Translations under genes and position numbers: made by a program | Source of the DNA: Actinomycetota bacterium | GTDB lineage: Bacteria > Actinomycetota > Acidimicrobiia > Spongiisociales > UBA5794 | Direction of reading: 5' to 3' | DNA: 64,000 nt | Assembly (NCBI GenBank): GCA_013151445.1 | Contig: JAADIG010000082.1 | Span: 37,003 to 101,002 of the forward strand | In this document: positions 44,786 through 53,189 of the stretch, one piece after another | Numbering within the stretch: position 1 is the stretch's first letter | Layout of the letters: the number at the start of each line of letters is the position of its first letter | Notes under the pieces: model-generated | Seen by the model: only the letters and a program-made list of their open reading frames with translations | The model's database searches: none | What the model was told of the DNA's origin: nothing

Positions 44786-45594
44786 CCTCTGGGACACTCG
44801 TCGCTCGCATTGTTCCAGCGTCGGGGTTTGTCGGTCGGCGCGCCCGTCACCTTATCGAACGCAACATGATGGTGTATCGCCGCGCATGGATGATTGTGAT
44901 TAGCGGATTTTTCGAACCACTGTTCTACCTGTTCTCGATCGGGATCGGGTTGGGGCAGCTAGTAGGCGATGTGAACGGACCGACCGGTGAGCCGATCTCC
45001 TACGCAATGTTTGTTGCCCCGGCGCTGCTCGCATCATCAGCGATGAACGGCGCGGTGTATGAGTCGACGATGAACATTTTCTTCAAGATGAAGTTCGCCA
45101 AGATCTACGACGCGATTCTCGCAACCCCGATGAGTCCGACAGATATCGCGGTCGGCGAAGTTGCGTGGTCATTGATGCGCGGGGCGCTGTATGCCGTTGC
45201 GTTCCTCATCGTTGTGGTTGTGATGGGACTCATGCAGTCGGTGTGGGGTCTGCTGGCCGTACCCGCCGCACTTCTCATAGGGTTCGCCTTCGGTGCCGTG
45301 GGTATGGCGGCGACGACATTCATGAGGACCTGGCAGGACTTCGACCTGGTCCAGCTCGTGACGCTACCGCTCTTCCTTTTCTCGGCGACGTTCTATCCGC
45401 TCGACATTTACCCACGTTCGCTCCAGATCCTGACGCAGTTCTCTCCGCTCTACCACGGCACAGTGCTCATCCGAGGTCTCATGCTTGGAGACGTCGGCAT
45501 GTTCCTCCTCTGGCATGTTCTGTTCTTGGTCGTCATGGGATTGTTGGGGACAGTGGTTGCCAGCCGGCGTCTGGGTGCCCTGCTGCTCAAGTAG
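44782..45594 (+). CDS. ABC-2 type exporter permease 2
   Basis: 270 residues, paralogous to permease 1: FYLFSIGIGLGQLVG, then FLFSATFYPLDIYPRSLQILTQFSPLYHGTVLIRG near the end. About six membrane helices. Two related permeases imply a heterodimeric channel. It overlaps permease 1 by 4 nt and is the last gene of the exporter operon. Confidence 0.93.
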   Translation: MTSGTLVARIVPASGFVGRRARHLIERNMMVYRRAWMIVISGFFEPLFYLFSIGIGLGQLVGDVNGPTGEPISYAMFVAPALLASSAMNGAVYESTMNIFFKMKFAKIYDAILATPMSPTDIAVGEVAWSLMRGALYAVAFLIVVVVMGLMQSVWGLLAVPAALLIGFAFGAVGMAATTFMRTWQDFDLVQLVTLPLFLFSATFYPLDIYPRSLQILTQFSPLYHGTVLIRGLMLGDVGMFLLWHVLFLVVMGLLGTVVASRRLGALLLK

Positions 45595-45764
45595 GCCACC
45601 GCGTCCCGTCTCCGGTCATTCGAAGCGCCGGGAAACTGATGCGTCCGTGGAACATCTTTGGGTTCGGGCACGTTACTCAACTCATGTGCGATGCGAAATT
45701 TCTTGTGACCAGACGGCCCAGCGTCGCGTCGTACTAAACAATCAACCGATCAAGGAGCCCATCG

Positions 45765-46649
45765 ATGTACCGATCCAAACATCGCCGCCCCCTCTTCCTC
45801 GCGCTTTTTTCAACTTTCGTACTTGTCGCCGCTGCATGCTCGAGTACACCTAGTGACGGTGCGGGCGACAGCGTGGTCCGTGATTTCACCGAGATTCAAT
45901 CGAGCGACTTTGAGTTCACGGTTGATGCCAACGGTGTGGCCAAGATGAATGTCACCACCAGCGTTGAAGCTGCGTGTTCCATCGCCTGGGGCGAAACCGA
46001 CGAACTCGGGTTTCTCCATACCGACCTCGACATGGCTGGCGGTGCCCACAACAAACACGAAGTGATTCTCGTCGGCGCCGAACCCGGGAAGACATACTCG
46101 TTTCGGGTCCAGGGCGCCACCCCCGACGGAACGTTGTTCCAGAGTGCTCTTGCAACTTTCACACTGCCGGAACTACCCGAGGGTGCTGGTGATGCGATGG
46201 GTGGTGATGGTGCGATGGGAGCCGGTGATGCGATGGCCCTTCACGGTGCCAATCTCGCCGAAAGTGCATCCGTCGTGAGTGTGAGTTCCGAGTTTTCCTC
46301 TTCGTGGACAGGATCCAACGCCATTGACGGCGACATGACGACCGAGTGGGCGACCGCCGGTAGCGGTGACGATGCGTTCATCGAAATTGATCTTGGCTCA
46401 CCCCAGAAAGTCGTCGGTGTCGAATTCATCACCCGAACCATGAGTGATGGGACAGCAACAACTACCGAATACACCGTAACGGTTGATGGTGGCGAGACGT
46501 TTGGACCGTTCGCCGCTGGTGACCCGGTCGATAACCGTTTTGCGGAGGCGGTGTTCGAGGGACAGATACTGCGATTCGAAGTTGCCGCCTCGACCGGTGG
46601 AAATACCGGAGCGATTGAGGTTCGCGCCTTCGCCCCACCGGCGAGTTAA
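45765..46649 (+). CDS. Lipoprotein with discoidin (F5/8 type C)-like domain
   Basis: 294 residues. Signal peptide and lipobox FVLVAAACSS (Cys about 25), a beta-rich middle with a fibronectin-III-like ending (GKTYSFRVQGATPDG), a Gly/Asp/Ala/Met linker of imperfect repeats (GDAMGGDGAMGAGDAM, DNA 46188-46236), and a C-terminal discoidin-like domain (NAIDGDMTTEWATAGSGDDAFIEIDLGSP). Such domains bind carbohydrates or surfaces. AAGGAG precedes the ATG. Confidence 0.86.
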   Translation: MYRSKHRRPLFLALFSTFVLVAAACSSTPSDGAGDSVVRDFTEIQSSDFEFTVDANGVAKMNVTTSVEAACSIAWGETDELGFLHTDLDMAGGAHNKHEVILVGAEPGKTYSFRVQGATPDGTLFQSALATFTLPELPEGAGDAMGGDGAMGAGDAMALHGANLAESASVVSVSSEFSSSWTGSNAIDGDMTTEWATAGSGDDAFIEIDLGSPQKVVGVEFITRTMSDGTATTTEYTVTVDGGETFGPFAAGDPVDNRFAEAVFEGQILRFEVAASTGGNTGAIEVRAFAPPAS

Positions 46650-46831
46650 CCTCGCTACTTTGGTGTCCAGTAGTGCGACTATTCGCGGCGGTTTCAAGTG
46701 GTCGGGGCGGCGGTCCGGTGCGTGACCCATTGCCCCGTGCACTACCTAAGCTGATTGTCCAGAGGGTTTTTCCATAGACGGGTCCTGCCAGAGGCTGACC
46801 CCCACGATTCCATGAACGAGAGGTATGAACC

Positions 46832-47239
46832 ATGACCACCACGACATCCACCCGATATGGCGTATTCATCGATATCGAGGGATCACTCGACGATGTCCGC
46901 CCCCGCGTCGAGGAGCTCCTCAAAGGCGAGGGATTCGGCATCCTTACCGAAATCGATGTCAAGGCAACGATCAAAACAAAACTCGATCTTGATGTGCCGG
47001 CCCAAGTGATTCTCGGTGCTTGCAACCCGCCGCTCGCACACCGTGCGCTTTCGAACGAACTCGACGTCGGCCTACTCCTTCCGTGCAATGTGACGCTGCG
47101 CGACACCGAGGAAGGTACGACACGGGTCGGTTTCCTCGACATCGAAGCAATGGTGTCGATGGTTGACAACCCGGTGATGGATGAGGTCGCCGCCGACGTG
47201 TCGGCTCGTTTTCAGAGGATTCGCGACGCTCTTGCCTAG
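46832..47239 (+). CDS. DUF302-family protein
   Basis: 135 residues with the DUF302 core: LDDVRPRVEELLKGEGFGILTEIDVKATIKTKL, ILGACNPPLAHRALSNELDVGLLLPCNVTLRD and VSMVDNPVMDEVAADV. The function of the family is not established; members are often linked to sulfur or metal stress. No signal peptide. Followed by a bidirectional terminator. Confidence 0.93.
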   Translation: MTTTTSTRYGVFIDIEGSLDDVRPRVEELLKGEGFGILTEIDVKATIKTKLDLDVPAQVILGACNPPLAHRALSNELDVGLLLPCNVTLRDTEEGTTRVGFLDIEAMVSMVDNPVMDEVAADVSARFQRIRDALA

Positions 47240-47262
47240 AGCCCCCTCATCGTCATAGAGAA

Positions 47263-47306
47263 AAGAAGGGCCACGGTCTGCACCAGTGCAGATCGTGGCC
47301 CTTCTT
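47263..47306. terminator. Bidirectional terminator
   Basis: 21-nt arms (47263-47283 and 47286-47306, AAGAAGGGCCACG...) with a single G-U pair, flanked by A-rich sequence on the left and T-rich on the right. It serves both the DUF302 gene (+) and the convergent DUF3352 gene (-). Confidence 0.88.
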
Positions 47307-47321
47307 GGTTAGACGGATGGT

Positions 47322-49091
47322 TTAGTAGTCGAGCAGGACCACGAATCGGCCACCGAAGGACGAATCTGTCTGGGTGATGCTGCCACCGACCGCGGTGGCG
47401 ATCTCGCTGAAACGTGTGAAATCGCGGTTGTCAGCCAACTTGGCGATCTGCGCGAGGTCAGCGAACAAGAACACGTTGTCCCCGTCGATCATTTTCTTGA
47501 CGGCGGTGAACGTCTCGCTTGGGTCGCCGATGGCTTCCCCCTTCGTCAACGCATCTACGAGCTCGCGGCTTGTGCCTGCGACAAACGCATCATCCACGAC
47601 ACCGAAGGAAGCAGCAAACGAGCCACCACCAAAGTTATACATTCCGTCCTCTTCGAAGAGTCCGAATCCGAACTGGTCCGAGTTGACTGCAAAGTCGAGG
47701 ATCTTGTTGATCGGTGCTGTGTCGGCAAGTCCGATGCTCAGTGCGCCGGCGATATCAACACCCGCAGCGACACCAATCAGGCTGGCATCGCCGGTCACCA
47801 GGAGTTGTAGTGGACCATCGATCGATAGCAGCAGCTCGTTGAGGGTCACACCAGCAACGAGTTCGGTCGAGGGGTCAATCCCGATCCCGGGAATCGCAGC
47901 TCCCCCGAGCTGTTGGTCCACCTGGTCGAGGATTGCCTTTCCGTTGAGGGAAATCGATCCGTACGCCAGGGTGCCGTCAGGCAGGGACGAGATTCGAGGA
48001 AGGTTGTTGACGAAGACAGGCATCGAACCAAAGCCATTCATGACGAAATCGAAGGCCAGCCCATTGTCGAATAGTGTTGCTCCGAACGCGATACCACCAA
48101 GGTCACCGTTCTGGGCGAGGTCACCGAGTCCCTTCAGGATTGACGGGTCGACTCCTCCGGGGAGTCCACCAAGATTCCCACCGAGGGAATCGATGAAGAG
48201 GCTGGTCATTGCGTCGGTGTCGAGATACGCGGTGAAGAAACGAGAGTCGGGCAGCTCGGCGACGGCGTCCCGATAGTTACTCACATCCGCGATGGACTCA
48301 CCATCGATTGCGGCAAGGGCCGCATCTATCTTGGTGCGAGTTTCGGAGTACATCACGAGATCGTCGGTAAGGAGGAACACGCCGGTGTCGTCGGACCACT
48401 CAAGGCCGGCGTCCACCGTGGTGGCGGTTGTGCCCTGATCTGCGGTTGACTTGTCGATGAAGGCCTTCGCCGCGTCACGATCGCGAACTGCGACCACCGT
48501 TACGAAGTCAACCGAATTGCCGCCATCCGTCGGGAAGAACGCGATAGCGCTTGATCGTCCGAGCCAGGGGAGGACATCACTCTTGAGGGACACTCCACCT
48601 TGGTCGTCGGACGCTACCAGAAGCTCTTCCCAGGTCCGAGGGCCTTCAACGTCGGCCGGGAGCTGGGCGCCGATGGTGTTGAAGAGGCGCTCAAAGCGAC
48701 CCCCGTCGACAACCTCGGCGAGGTCGATCGAGATCACGATCGGTGCATCCGCCGGAATCGCCTGGAGGGCGGCGTCGTCGATACCCTTGGCGCGTCCCGT
48801 TGCCCAAGACAGGGCTGCCAGGCCTATCAGTACAGCGGCGGCGGCGATACCTGCGTATAACCACAGCTTTTTCGAGCCGCTCTCTTCAACGATCGGTGAT
48901 ACCGCGGTCGGAGGTTCGGCCGAGAACACCGGTGTATCAACGTCCAGCGCATCGGCGGGCGTGTCTGGTGTGGGTTCGGTTTCCGGGGCATCATCTGGTT
49001 GTGGCGTACCACCCCAGACGGACTCGGTTGGCTCAGGACTTTCCGACGTGTCATCGGATGATTGATCTTCAGGTGTGTTTTCGTCACTCAT
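47322..49091 (-). CDS. DUF3352-family membrane-anchored protein
   Basis: 589 residues. The first 70 are acidic, Pro/Thr/Ser-rich and probably disordered, then one transmembrane helix (LWLYAGIAAAAVLIGLAALSW, about 75-96), then a large extracytoplasmic region of the DUF3352 type (AIPADAPIVISIDLAEVVDGG, SSAIAFFPTDGG). Function unknown; actinobacterial members are often surface proteins of similar size. Confidence 0.9.
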   Translation of the reverse strand: MSDENTPEDQSSDDTSESPEPTESVWGGTPQPDDAPETEPTPDTPADALDVDTPVFSAEPPTAVSPIVEESGSKKLWLYAGIAAAAVLIGLAALSWATGRAKGIDDAALQAIPADAPIVISIDLAEVVDGGRFERLFNTIGAQLPADVEGPRTWEELLVASDDQGGVSLKSDVLPWLGRSSAIAFFPTDGGNSVDFVTVVAVRDRDAAKAFIDKSTADQGTTATTVDAGLEWSDDTGVFLLTDDLVMYSETRTKIDAALAAIDGESIADVSNYRDAVAELPDSRFFTAYLDTDAMTSLFIDSLGGNLGGLPGGVDPSILKGLGDLAQNGDLGGIAFGATLFDNGLAFDFVMNGFGSMPVFVNNLPRISSLPDGTLAYGSISLNGKAILDQVDQQLGGAAIPGIGIDPSTELVAGVTLNELLLSIDGPLQLLVTGDASLIGVAAGVDIAGALSIGLADTAPINKILDFAVNSDQFGFGLFEEDGMYNFGGGSFAASFGVVDDAFVAGTSRELVDALTKGEAIGDPSETFTAVKKMIDGDNVFLFADLAQIAKLADNRDFTRFSEIATAVGGSITQTDSSFGGRFVVLLDY

Positions 49092-49170
49092 AAGTTCTCA
49101 AGTATTCGGCAGTAATGCGGGACATCTTCAGCATATTCCCTTCGTTGACAGTCGATTATCGCCGATTCCA

Positions 49171-49222
49171 GGCTTCTTGCGTAGCACGGGGCCAAATATG
49201 GCCCCGTGCTACGCAAGAAGCC
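49171..49222. repeat. Long hairpin repeat, copy 1
   Basis: Perfect 24-bp inverted repeat with a 4-nt AATA loop (arms 49171-49194 and 49199-49222, beginning GGCTTCTTGCGTAGCACGGG). It abuts the stop codon of the AbiEi/DUF559 gene. A related copy lies on the other side of that gene. May act as a terminator or as a REP-like element. Confidence 0.9.
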
Positions 49223-50140
49223 TCAGGTTTCGCAGATTGAGGCGATCACATCCAGGACTGAATCGGGTTCGTCGAGTAGCTGACGCCACGTGAAGCGGTA
49301 CACCGTCCAACCGAGCAGTTGGGCTCGATTCTGTTTCTCGCGGTCGCGTTGAAACGACGCCGAATCCATGTGGTAGCGCTCGCTATCGGTCTCGATCAGC
49401 GCCCTGCTCGCGGGATATGCGAAGTCGAACCTCCCCACTAGATCACCATTGACATCGACGAGTTCGTACTGCGGGTCGGGCATCGGGTAGGGCGATGACG
49501 CCACTACGCTTCGGAAGAGATCTTCGAGGACACTCTCGGTGATGCTGTTCCACGACAGTCGGTCTTCAACGAGTGGTCTTATGGTTCCAATGCCATTACG
49601 ACCGCTTCGTGCGACCCGTGCGATAAAACACCGGACATCCCATGCGGTGAGCTGTTTGTCGCGCAGGGCATTGTCGAGACACCTCTCGACGTACCAGGGA
49701 GGCGCGGATGCCCCGAGGTCAACCACGGTTCTCACGGCGGACGTAACTGGGATGCCATCAATTTCGACGATGTCGGTTTCGAGCAGGTCGAGAGACTCGT
49801 GGACTACGAATGGGAGTCGGTGGCGGCGGCGATATCGGCGAGTGACCACTTCCACCGCCTTGGGTTGCTGGGGCGCCATTCCCCAAAGGTGGGCCGCGGT
49901 CTGGTGTGACGCTGCTACTGGTTGTGGGAGCGAGAGCACGGAGGCGATGACGCTCCGGTGCCAGGAGTCGTCAGTGCCTGCAATGCCGTATACCCCCGGG
50001 TAGAGGGTCTCGTAGACACCCCGTGCTGCTCGTCCGGTGATCGTTCGGCGTGGTATCCCGCACGCTTGTGCCTGCGTGAGTGTGAAAACGCCGCGTTGGA
50101 TGCGTGCGGTTGAGATGAGCAGTTGGTGGTCCGGGGTCAT
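49223..50140 (-). CDS. AbiEi-antitoxin-like / DUF559 nuclease-fold protein
   Basis: 305 residues. The N-terminal winged helix (FTLTQAQACGIPRRTITGRAARGVYETLYPGVYGI) is of the AbiEi antitoxin type seen in type IV toxin-antitoxin and related actinobacterial proteins. The C-terminal part is DUF559/Vsr-like: GRFDFAYPASRALIETDSERYH gives an acidic D-ExD set, followed by RAQLLGWTVYRFTWRQLL. No AbiEii-type toxin gene is adjacent. The ATG at 50138-50140 starts the conserved domain. The gene sits between two related hairpin repeats. Confidence 0.85.
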   Translation of the reverse strand: MTPDHQLLISTARIQRGVFTLTQAQACGIPRRTITGRAARGVYETLYPGVYGIAGTDDSWHRSVIASVLSLPQPVAASHQTAAHLWGMAPQQPKAVEVVTRRYRRRHRLPFVVHESLDLLETDIVEIDGIPVTSAVRTVVDLGASAPPWYVERCLDNALRDKQLTAWDVRCFIARVARSGRNGIGTIRPLVEDRLSWNSITESVLEDLFRSVVASSPYPMPDPQYELVDVNGDLVGRFDFAYPASRALIETDSERYHMDSASFQRDREKQNRAQLLGWTVYRFTWRQLLDEPDSVLDVIASICET

Positions 50141-50186
50141 GGATCCAGAGTGCCATCCAACTACATCGATTGGAACACCCCTATCC

Positions 50187-50248
50187 GACCTGGGTTCCGG
50201 CGTAACACGGGGCCATATATGGCCCCCAGTTACGCAAGAACCCAGGTC
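50187..50248. repeat. Long hairpin repeat, copy 2
   Basis: 31-bp imperfect inverted repeat (four mismatches) centred on CCATATATGG at 50213-50222. The core GCGTAACACGGGGCCA matches copy 1 at 49180-49194 with one substitution, and the right arm shares ACGCAAGAA. Located between the AbiEi/DUF559 gene start and panB. Confidence 0.88.
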
Positions 50249-50406
50249 TGGGTGCTGTTCGTGGAGTTTTGCGCGATACTGGGGATCAGCAGGTACACAC
50301 ACGGGCGACCATCGTCGGCGGCCGATGTTACGAACTACCTCCAGAATCCGGTCCGCAGGACGAGACATATCCTCCAACCCGTCGTGGTGGAGAGAAAGGG
50401 CCTCAC

Positions 50407-51321
50407 ATGTCCGACAGCAGCACAGCCAACAAAACCCCGCCCGCCAAGATGACCGCACCGAAGATCCGTGCGCTCAAGGGCGATCGCAAGATACGCATGG
50501 TGACGGCGTACGACCACCCGTCGGCCAGAGTCGCCGATCGAGCGGGAGCGGACATCATCCTCGTTGGTGACTCCGTCGCCAATGTCGTACTCGGCAGAGG
50601 CGACACACTGTCTGTCACCGTCGATGACATGGTGAGCCATACGGCCGCGGTTGCCGCGGCAGAACCCAGGGCTCTTATCGTCGGAGACATGCCGTGGCTG
50701 AGCTACCACTCCTCGCGTGAAGAAACGGTTCGTAACGCCGGCCGGTTCGTCCGTGAGGGAAAAGCCGAAGCTGTGAAGCTTGAGGGTGGTCGCAAGCGCG
50801 TTGAGATGGTCGCCGCGGTTCTCGATGCGGAGATCCCGGTGATGGGCCACCTTGGACTCACACCACAGTCGGTGAATGCCATGGGTGGATACCGCGTCCA
50901 AGGCAAGCAGGCCGGTGTTGCGTACGAGCTGATCTCCGATGCCAAGGCCCTCGAAGAGACTGGGGTTTTCGCCATTGTGCTGGAGGCCGTTCCGGATCTT
51001 CTGGCCAACATGATTACCGATGAGCTCACGATCCCGACCATTGGTATCGGTGCCGGTGTCGGGTGTGACGGTCAGGTGCTGGTCTATCACGATGTGCTCG
51101 GTTACGGCGAGGGACATACAGCCAAGTTCGTCCGCCAGTACACCAACCTTTCGGACATCGCCGTTGAAGCCATGTCGGCCTTCTTTGCGGACATCGACAG
51201 CGGTGCGTTTCCGTCGGATGCCGAGACGTACCACATGCCAGCAGAGTCAGCGGAGGTTCTCGAGGACCTTAACAAACCACATACGTCGGACCTGATGGCC
51301 GACGAGGCGATGGAGCGCTGA
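50407..51321 (+). CDS. panB: 3-methyl-2-oxobutanoate hydroxymethyltransferase
   Basis: 304 residues; first committed step toward pantothenate and coenzyme A, making ketopantoate. Motifs: VTAYDHPSARVADRAGADIILVGDSVANVVLG (metal site), LIVGDMPWLSY, AVKLEGG, VMGHLGLTPQSVNAMGGYRVQGK and IPTIGIGAGVGCDGQVLVYHDVLG with the catalytic Glu region. About 20 extra N-terminal residues. ATG at 50407. Confidence 0.96.
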   Translation: MSDSSTANKTPPAKMTAPKIRALKGDRKIRMVTAYDHPSARVADRAGADIILVGDSVANVVLGRGDTLSVTVDDMVSHTAAVAAAEPRALIVGDMPWLSYHSSREETVRNAGRFVREGKAEAVKLEGGRKRVEMVAAVLDAEIPVMGHLGLTPQSVNAMGGYRVQGKQAGVAYELISDAKALEETGVFAIVLEAVPDLLANMITDELTIPTIGIGAGVGCDGQVLVYHDVLGYGEGHTAKFVRQYTNLSDIAVEAMSAFFADIDSGAFPSDAETYHMPAESAEVLEDLNKPHTSDLMADEAMER

Positions 51322-51328
51322 CACTCGC

Positions 51329-51850
51329 GTGAGCAGACGCCTCGCATTGGTCGTTGTCGCGTCGTTGGTGACGGCATCCTGTGCGACCGCCAGCAATTCA
51401 GCGCCGTCGTCAAGTGTCGGTCCCGCGAGCGAATCGGCGGCACCTTCTACGGCCGTTGCCGATGGTGTGGCCGTCGACGCCTTGTTTGCGCGGTCGACCA
51501 TTGTGGTCGGTGGTGTGTCGCTCAATGTCGCTATCGCCGACACAAAGGACAAGCGCGCCCAAGGGCTGATGTTCGTCACCGACATGGGTGATGTCGACGG
51601 CATGCTGTTCGTGTTTGATGACGCCAGGGACCGAAGTTTTTGGATGCGCAACACCCGTCTCCCGCTCGACATCGTGTACTTCGATGCCGCCGGCTTTCCC
51701 GTCGGGGACTATCTGATGACACCATGTCCCGACACGGACCAAGATTGTCCGGGATACCCGTCGTCTGGACAGGCAATGTTTGCACTCGAAACCGTGGCGG
51801 GGACCTATACGCTTGCGGAGGCCACACTCGACATGTCCAGCGTTCCGTAG
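51329..51850 (+). CDS. DUF192-family lipoprotein
   Basis: 173 residues. Signal and lipobox LVVVASLVTASCAT (Cys about 18), then a DUF192 domain: IADTKDKRAQGLMFVTDMGDVDGMLFVFDDARDRSFWMRNTRLPLDIVYFD. Function unknown; the fold is common in secreted proteins. GTG start 7 nt after panB, so likely co-transcribed. Convergent with the next gene (1 nt apart). Confidence 0.9.
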   Translation: MSRRLALVVVASLVTASCATASNSAPSSSVGPASESAAPSTAVADGVAVDALFARSTIVVGGVSLNVAIADTKDKRAQGLMFVTDMGDVDGMLFVFDDARDRSFWMRNTRLPLDIVYFDAAGFPVGDYLMTPCPDTDQDCPGYPSSGQAMFALETVAGTYTLAEATLDMSSVP

Positions 51851-51851
51851 G

Positions 51852-52490
51852 TCAGGAATCGCCGGTGATGGTGAGCTCGAACAGGCCAGGTTCGTTGGTG
51901 TTCACATCGGAGCGATAGAACTGGGCGAGGTCCGCCTGGCCGTCGTTGTCGGCTACCCGTTCAAAACGGAGTCGGAACTGCACCACATCACGCCCCTCAT
52001 CGGCTGCACCCGCAACGATCTCGGTGACATCACACACGACCGACGATTCGTCCGTCACCTCACAGGGCGATGGTGGCCCGATGGCCGCAAGGTCGAATAG
52101 CTGTGGTCCGAACTCTTCGTACACCACTCGCTCGACGAGGAGTACCCCGAGGTCATCGAAGGGCGTTCCGCGCACACTCAGTACGTCGGAGCTGAGCAAT
52201 GCCCTGGCGACCGTGAATCCACCTGGGAGTGCGAACGTCATGTACGTTTGCACTCCGTCCCCATCGGGGAACGACGGGTTGAGGTTATCCCCGACGAACA
52301 ACCCGGTTCCTGTTCCCGCGAACCCTATCGGCGTGTGGCCCTCCAACGAGTTGCCCTGGTTCATCACTGTCACCACCGAGGGCTGTGAACTCGGTGGAGC
52401 TGGTGCGTCGGTCGTTGTCCCCGAACCCGAGGTGCTGCACGCCGCGGCCACGAGTGCCAGTCCGAGACCAAGTCGTCTAACGGACACCAT
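51852..52490 (-). CDS. Secreted lipoprotein of unknown function
   Basis: 212 residues from ATG 52490. Lipobox LALVAAACSTSG (Cys about 17). The rest is beta-rich and resembles the DNRLRE/disaggregatase-like surface modules (MTFALPGGFTVARALLSSDVLSVRG, then RDVVQFRLRFERVADNDGQADLAQFY) but no firm family is named. It overlaps the upstream metalloprotease gene by 14 nt, so the two are probably made together. Confidence 0.78.
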   Translation of the reverse strand: MVSVRRLGLGLALVAAACSTSGSGTTTDAPAPPSSQPSVVTVMNQGNSLEGHTPIGFAGTGTGLFVGDNLNPSFPDGDGVQTYMTFALPGGFTVARALLSSDVLSVRGTPFDDLGVLLVERVVYEEFGPQLFDLAAIGPPSPCEVTDESSVVCDVTEIVAGAADEGRDVVQFRLRFERVADNDGQADLAQFYRSDVNTNEPGLFELTITGDS

Positions 52491-53103
52491 CGAGGATTCC
52501 TTCGATTGAGTAGCGGGCAACGGATTGCTCCGCCGCATCGAGCTCGGTGCCATTGGTCCCCGAGAACATGAGCTGGCCGGAATTGTCGAGCACGTGGTGT
52601 AACCCGAAGATGTGTCCGATCTCGTGGCTGCTCACCCGCTCATCGTTGACGGTCGGCTCGTCAGCGACAAAGAAGATCCGTGTGCCGAGTGGTGTCAGAC
52701 CGTTAGCGGTACCGATACGGCCGAGGTAGAAACCGTTGATGATTGACGGATCGGGCACCATGAATGTCCCAGCACTGGCGGCATTGAGGAAACTCGATGT
52801 GTCTCCCGCTCCTAGGTCGATCAGAACCTCGGCCGGTACGTCGATGCGAGAGACGGTCTTCACGTCCAGTTCTATGCCGGCCTGTGCCCAAATCTCGTTC
52901 ATGAGCACGGCAATCGCCTCAATCTCGGCGATCTCTCTTCCCGATGAAAGCGGCGAGTCCGTTCCACCATCCGCATCATCAAGAATGTACAACGACATCG
53001 ACACACTCACGGTTTCGTTGTCGGAGGCTTCCCCTGCAACGCGGGTGGTGTCCGCCGCGCTGCACGCGGCGAACACAAGGACAAAGGACAAAAGGACCCG
53101 CAC
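52477..53103 (-). CDS. Matrixin-type zinc metalloprotease lipoprotein
   Basis: 208 residues. Lipobox LSFVLVFAACSA (Cys about 14). The metzincin zinc-binding motif HEIGHIFGLHH (HExxHxxGxxH) is complete, with a later Met-turn candidate GQLMFSG. The pre-motif region (MNEIWAQAGIELDV, then FFVADEP) fits the matrixin/ulilysin-like fold. Cell-surface proteolysis is inferred. It overlaps the downstream lipoprotein gene. Confidence 0.88.
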   Translation of the reverse strand: MRVLLSFVLVFAACSAADTTRVAGEASDNETVSVSMSLYILDDADGGTDSPLSSGREIAEIEAIAVLMNEIWAQAGIELDVKTVSRIDVPAEVLIDLGAGDTSSFLNAASAGTFMVPDPSIINGFYLGRIGTANGLTPLGTRIFFVADEPTVNDERVSSHEIGHIFGLHHVLDNSGQLMFSGTNGTELDAAEQSVARYSIEGILDGVR

Positions 53104-53189
53104 GCCACTGCAACCCCCCGAACTCGGTTGCCATTCCCCTTACCTTGTTTGTAGGCCGGGGGCCTTTTTGGCTGACTGTTCGGCGTGGT

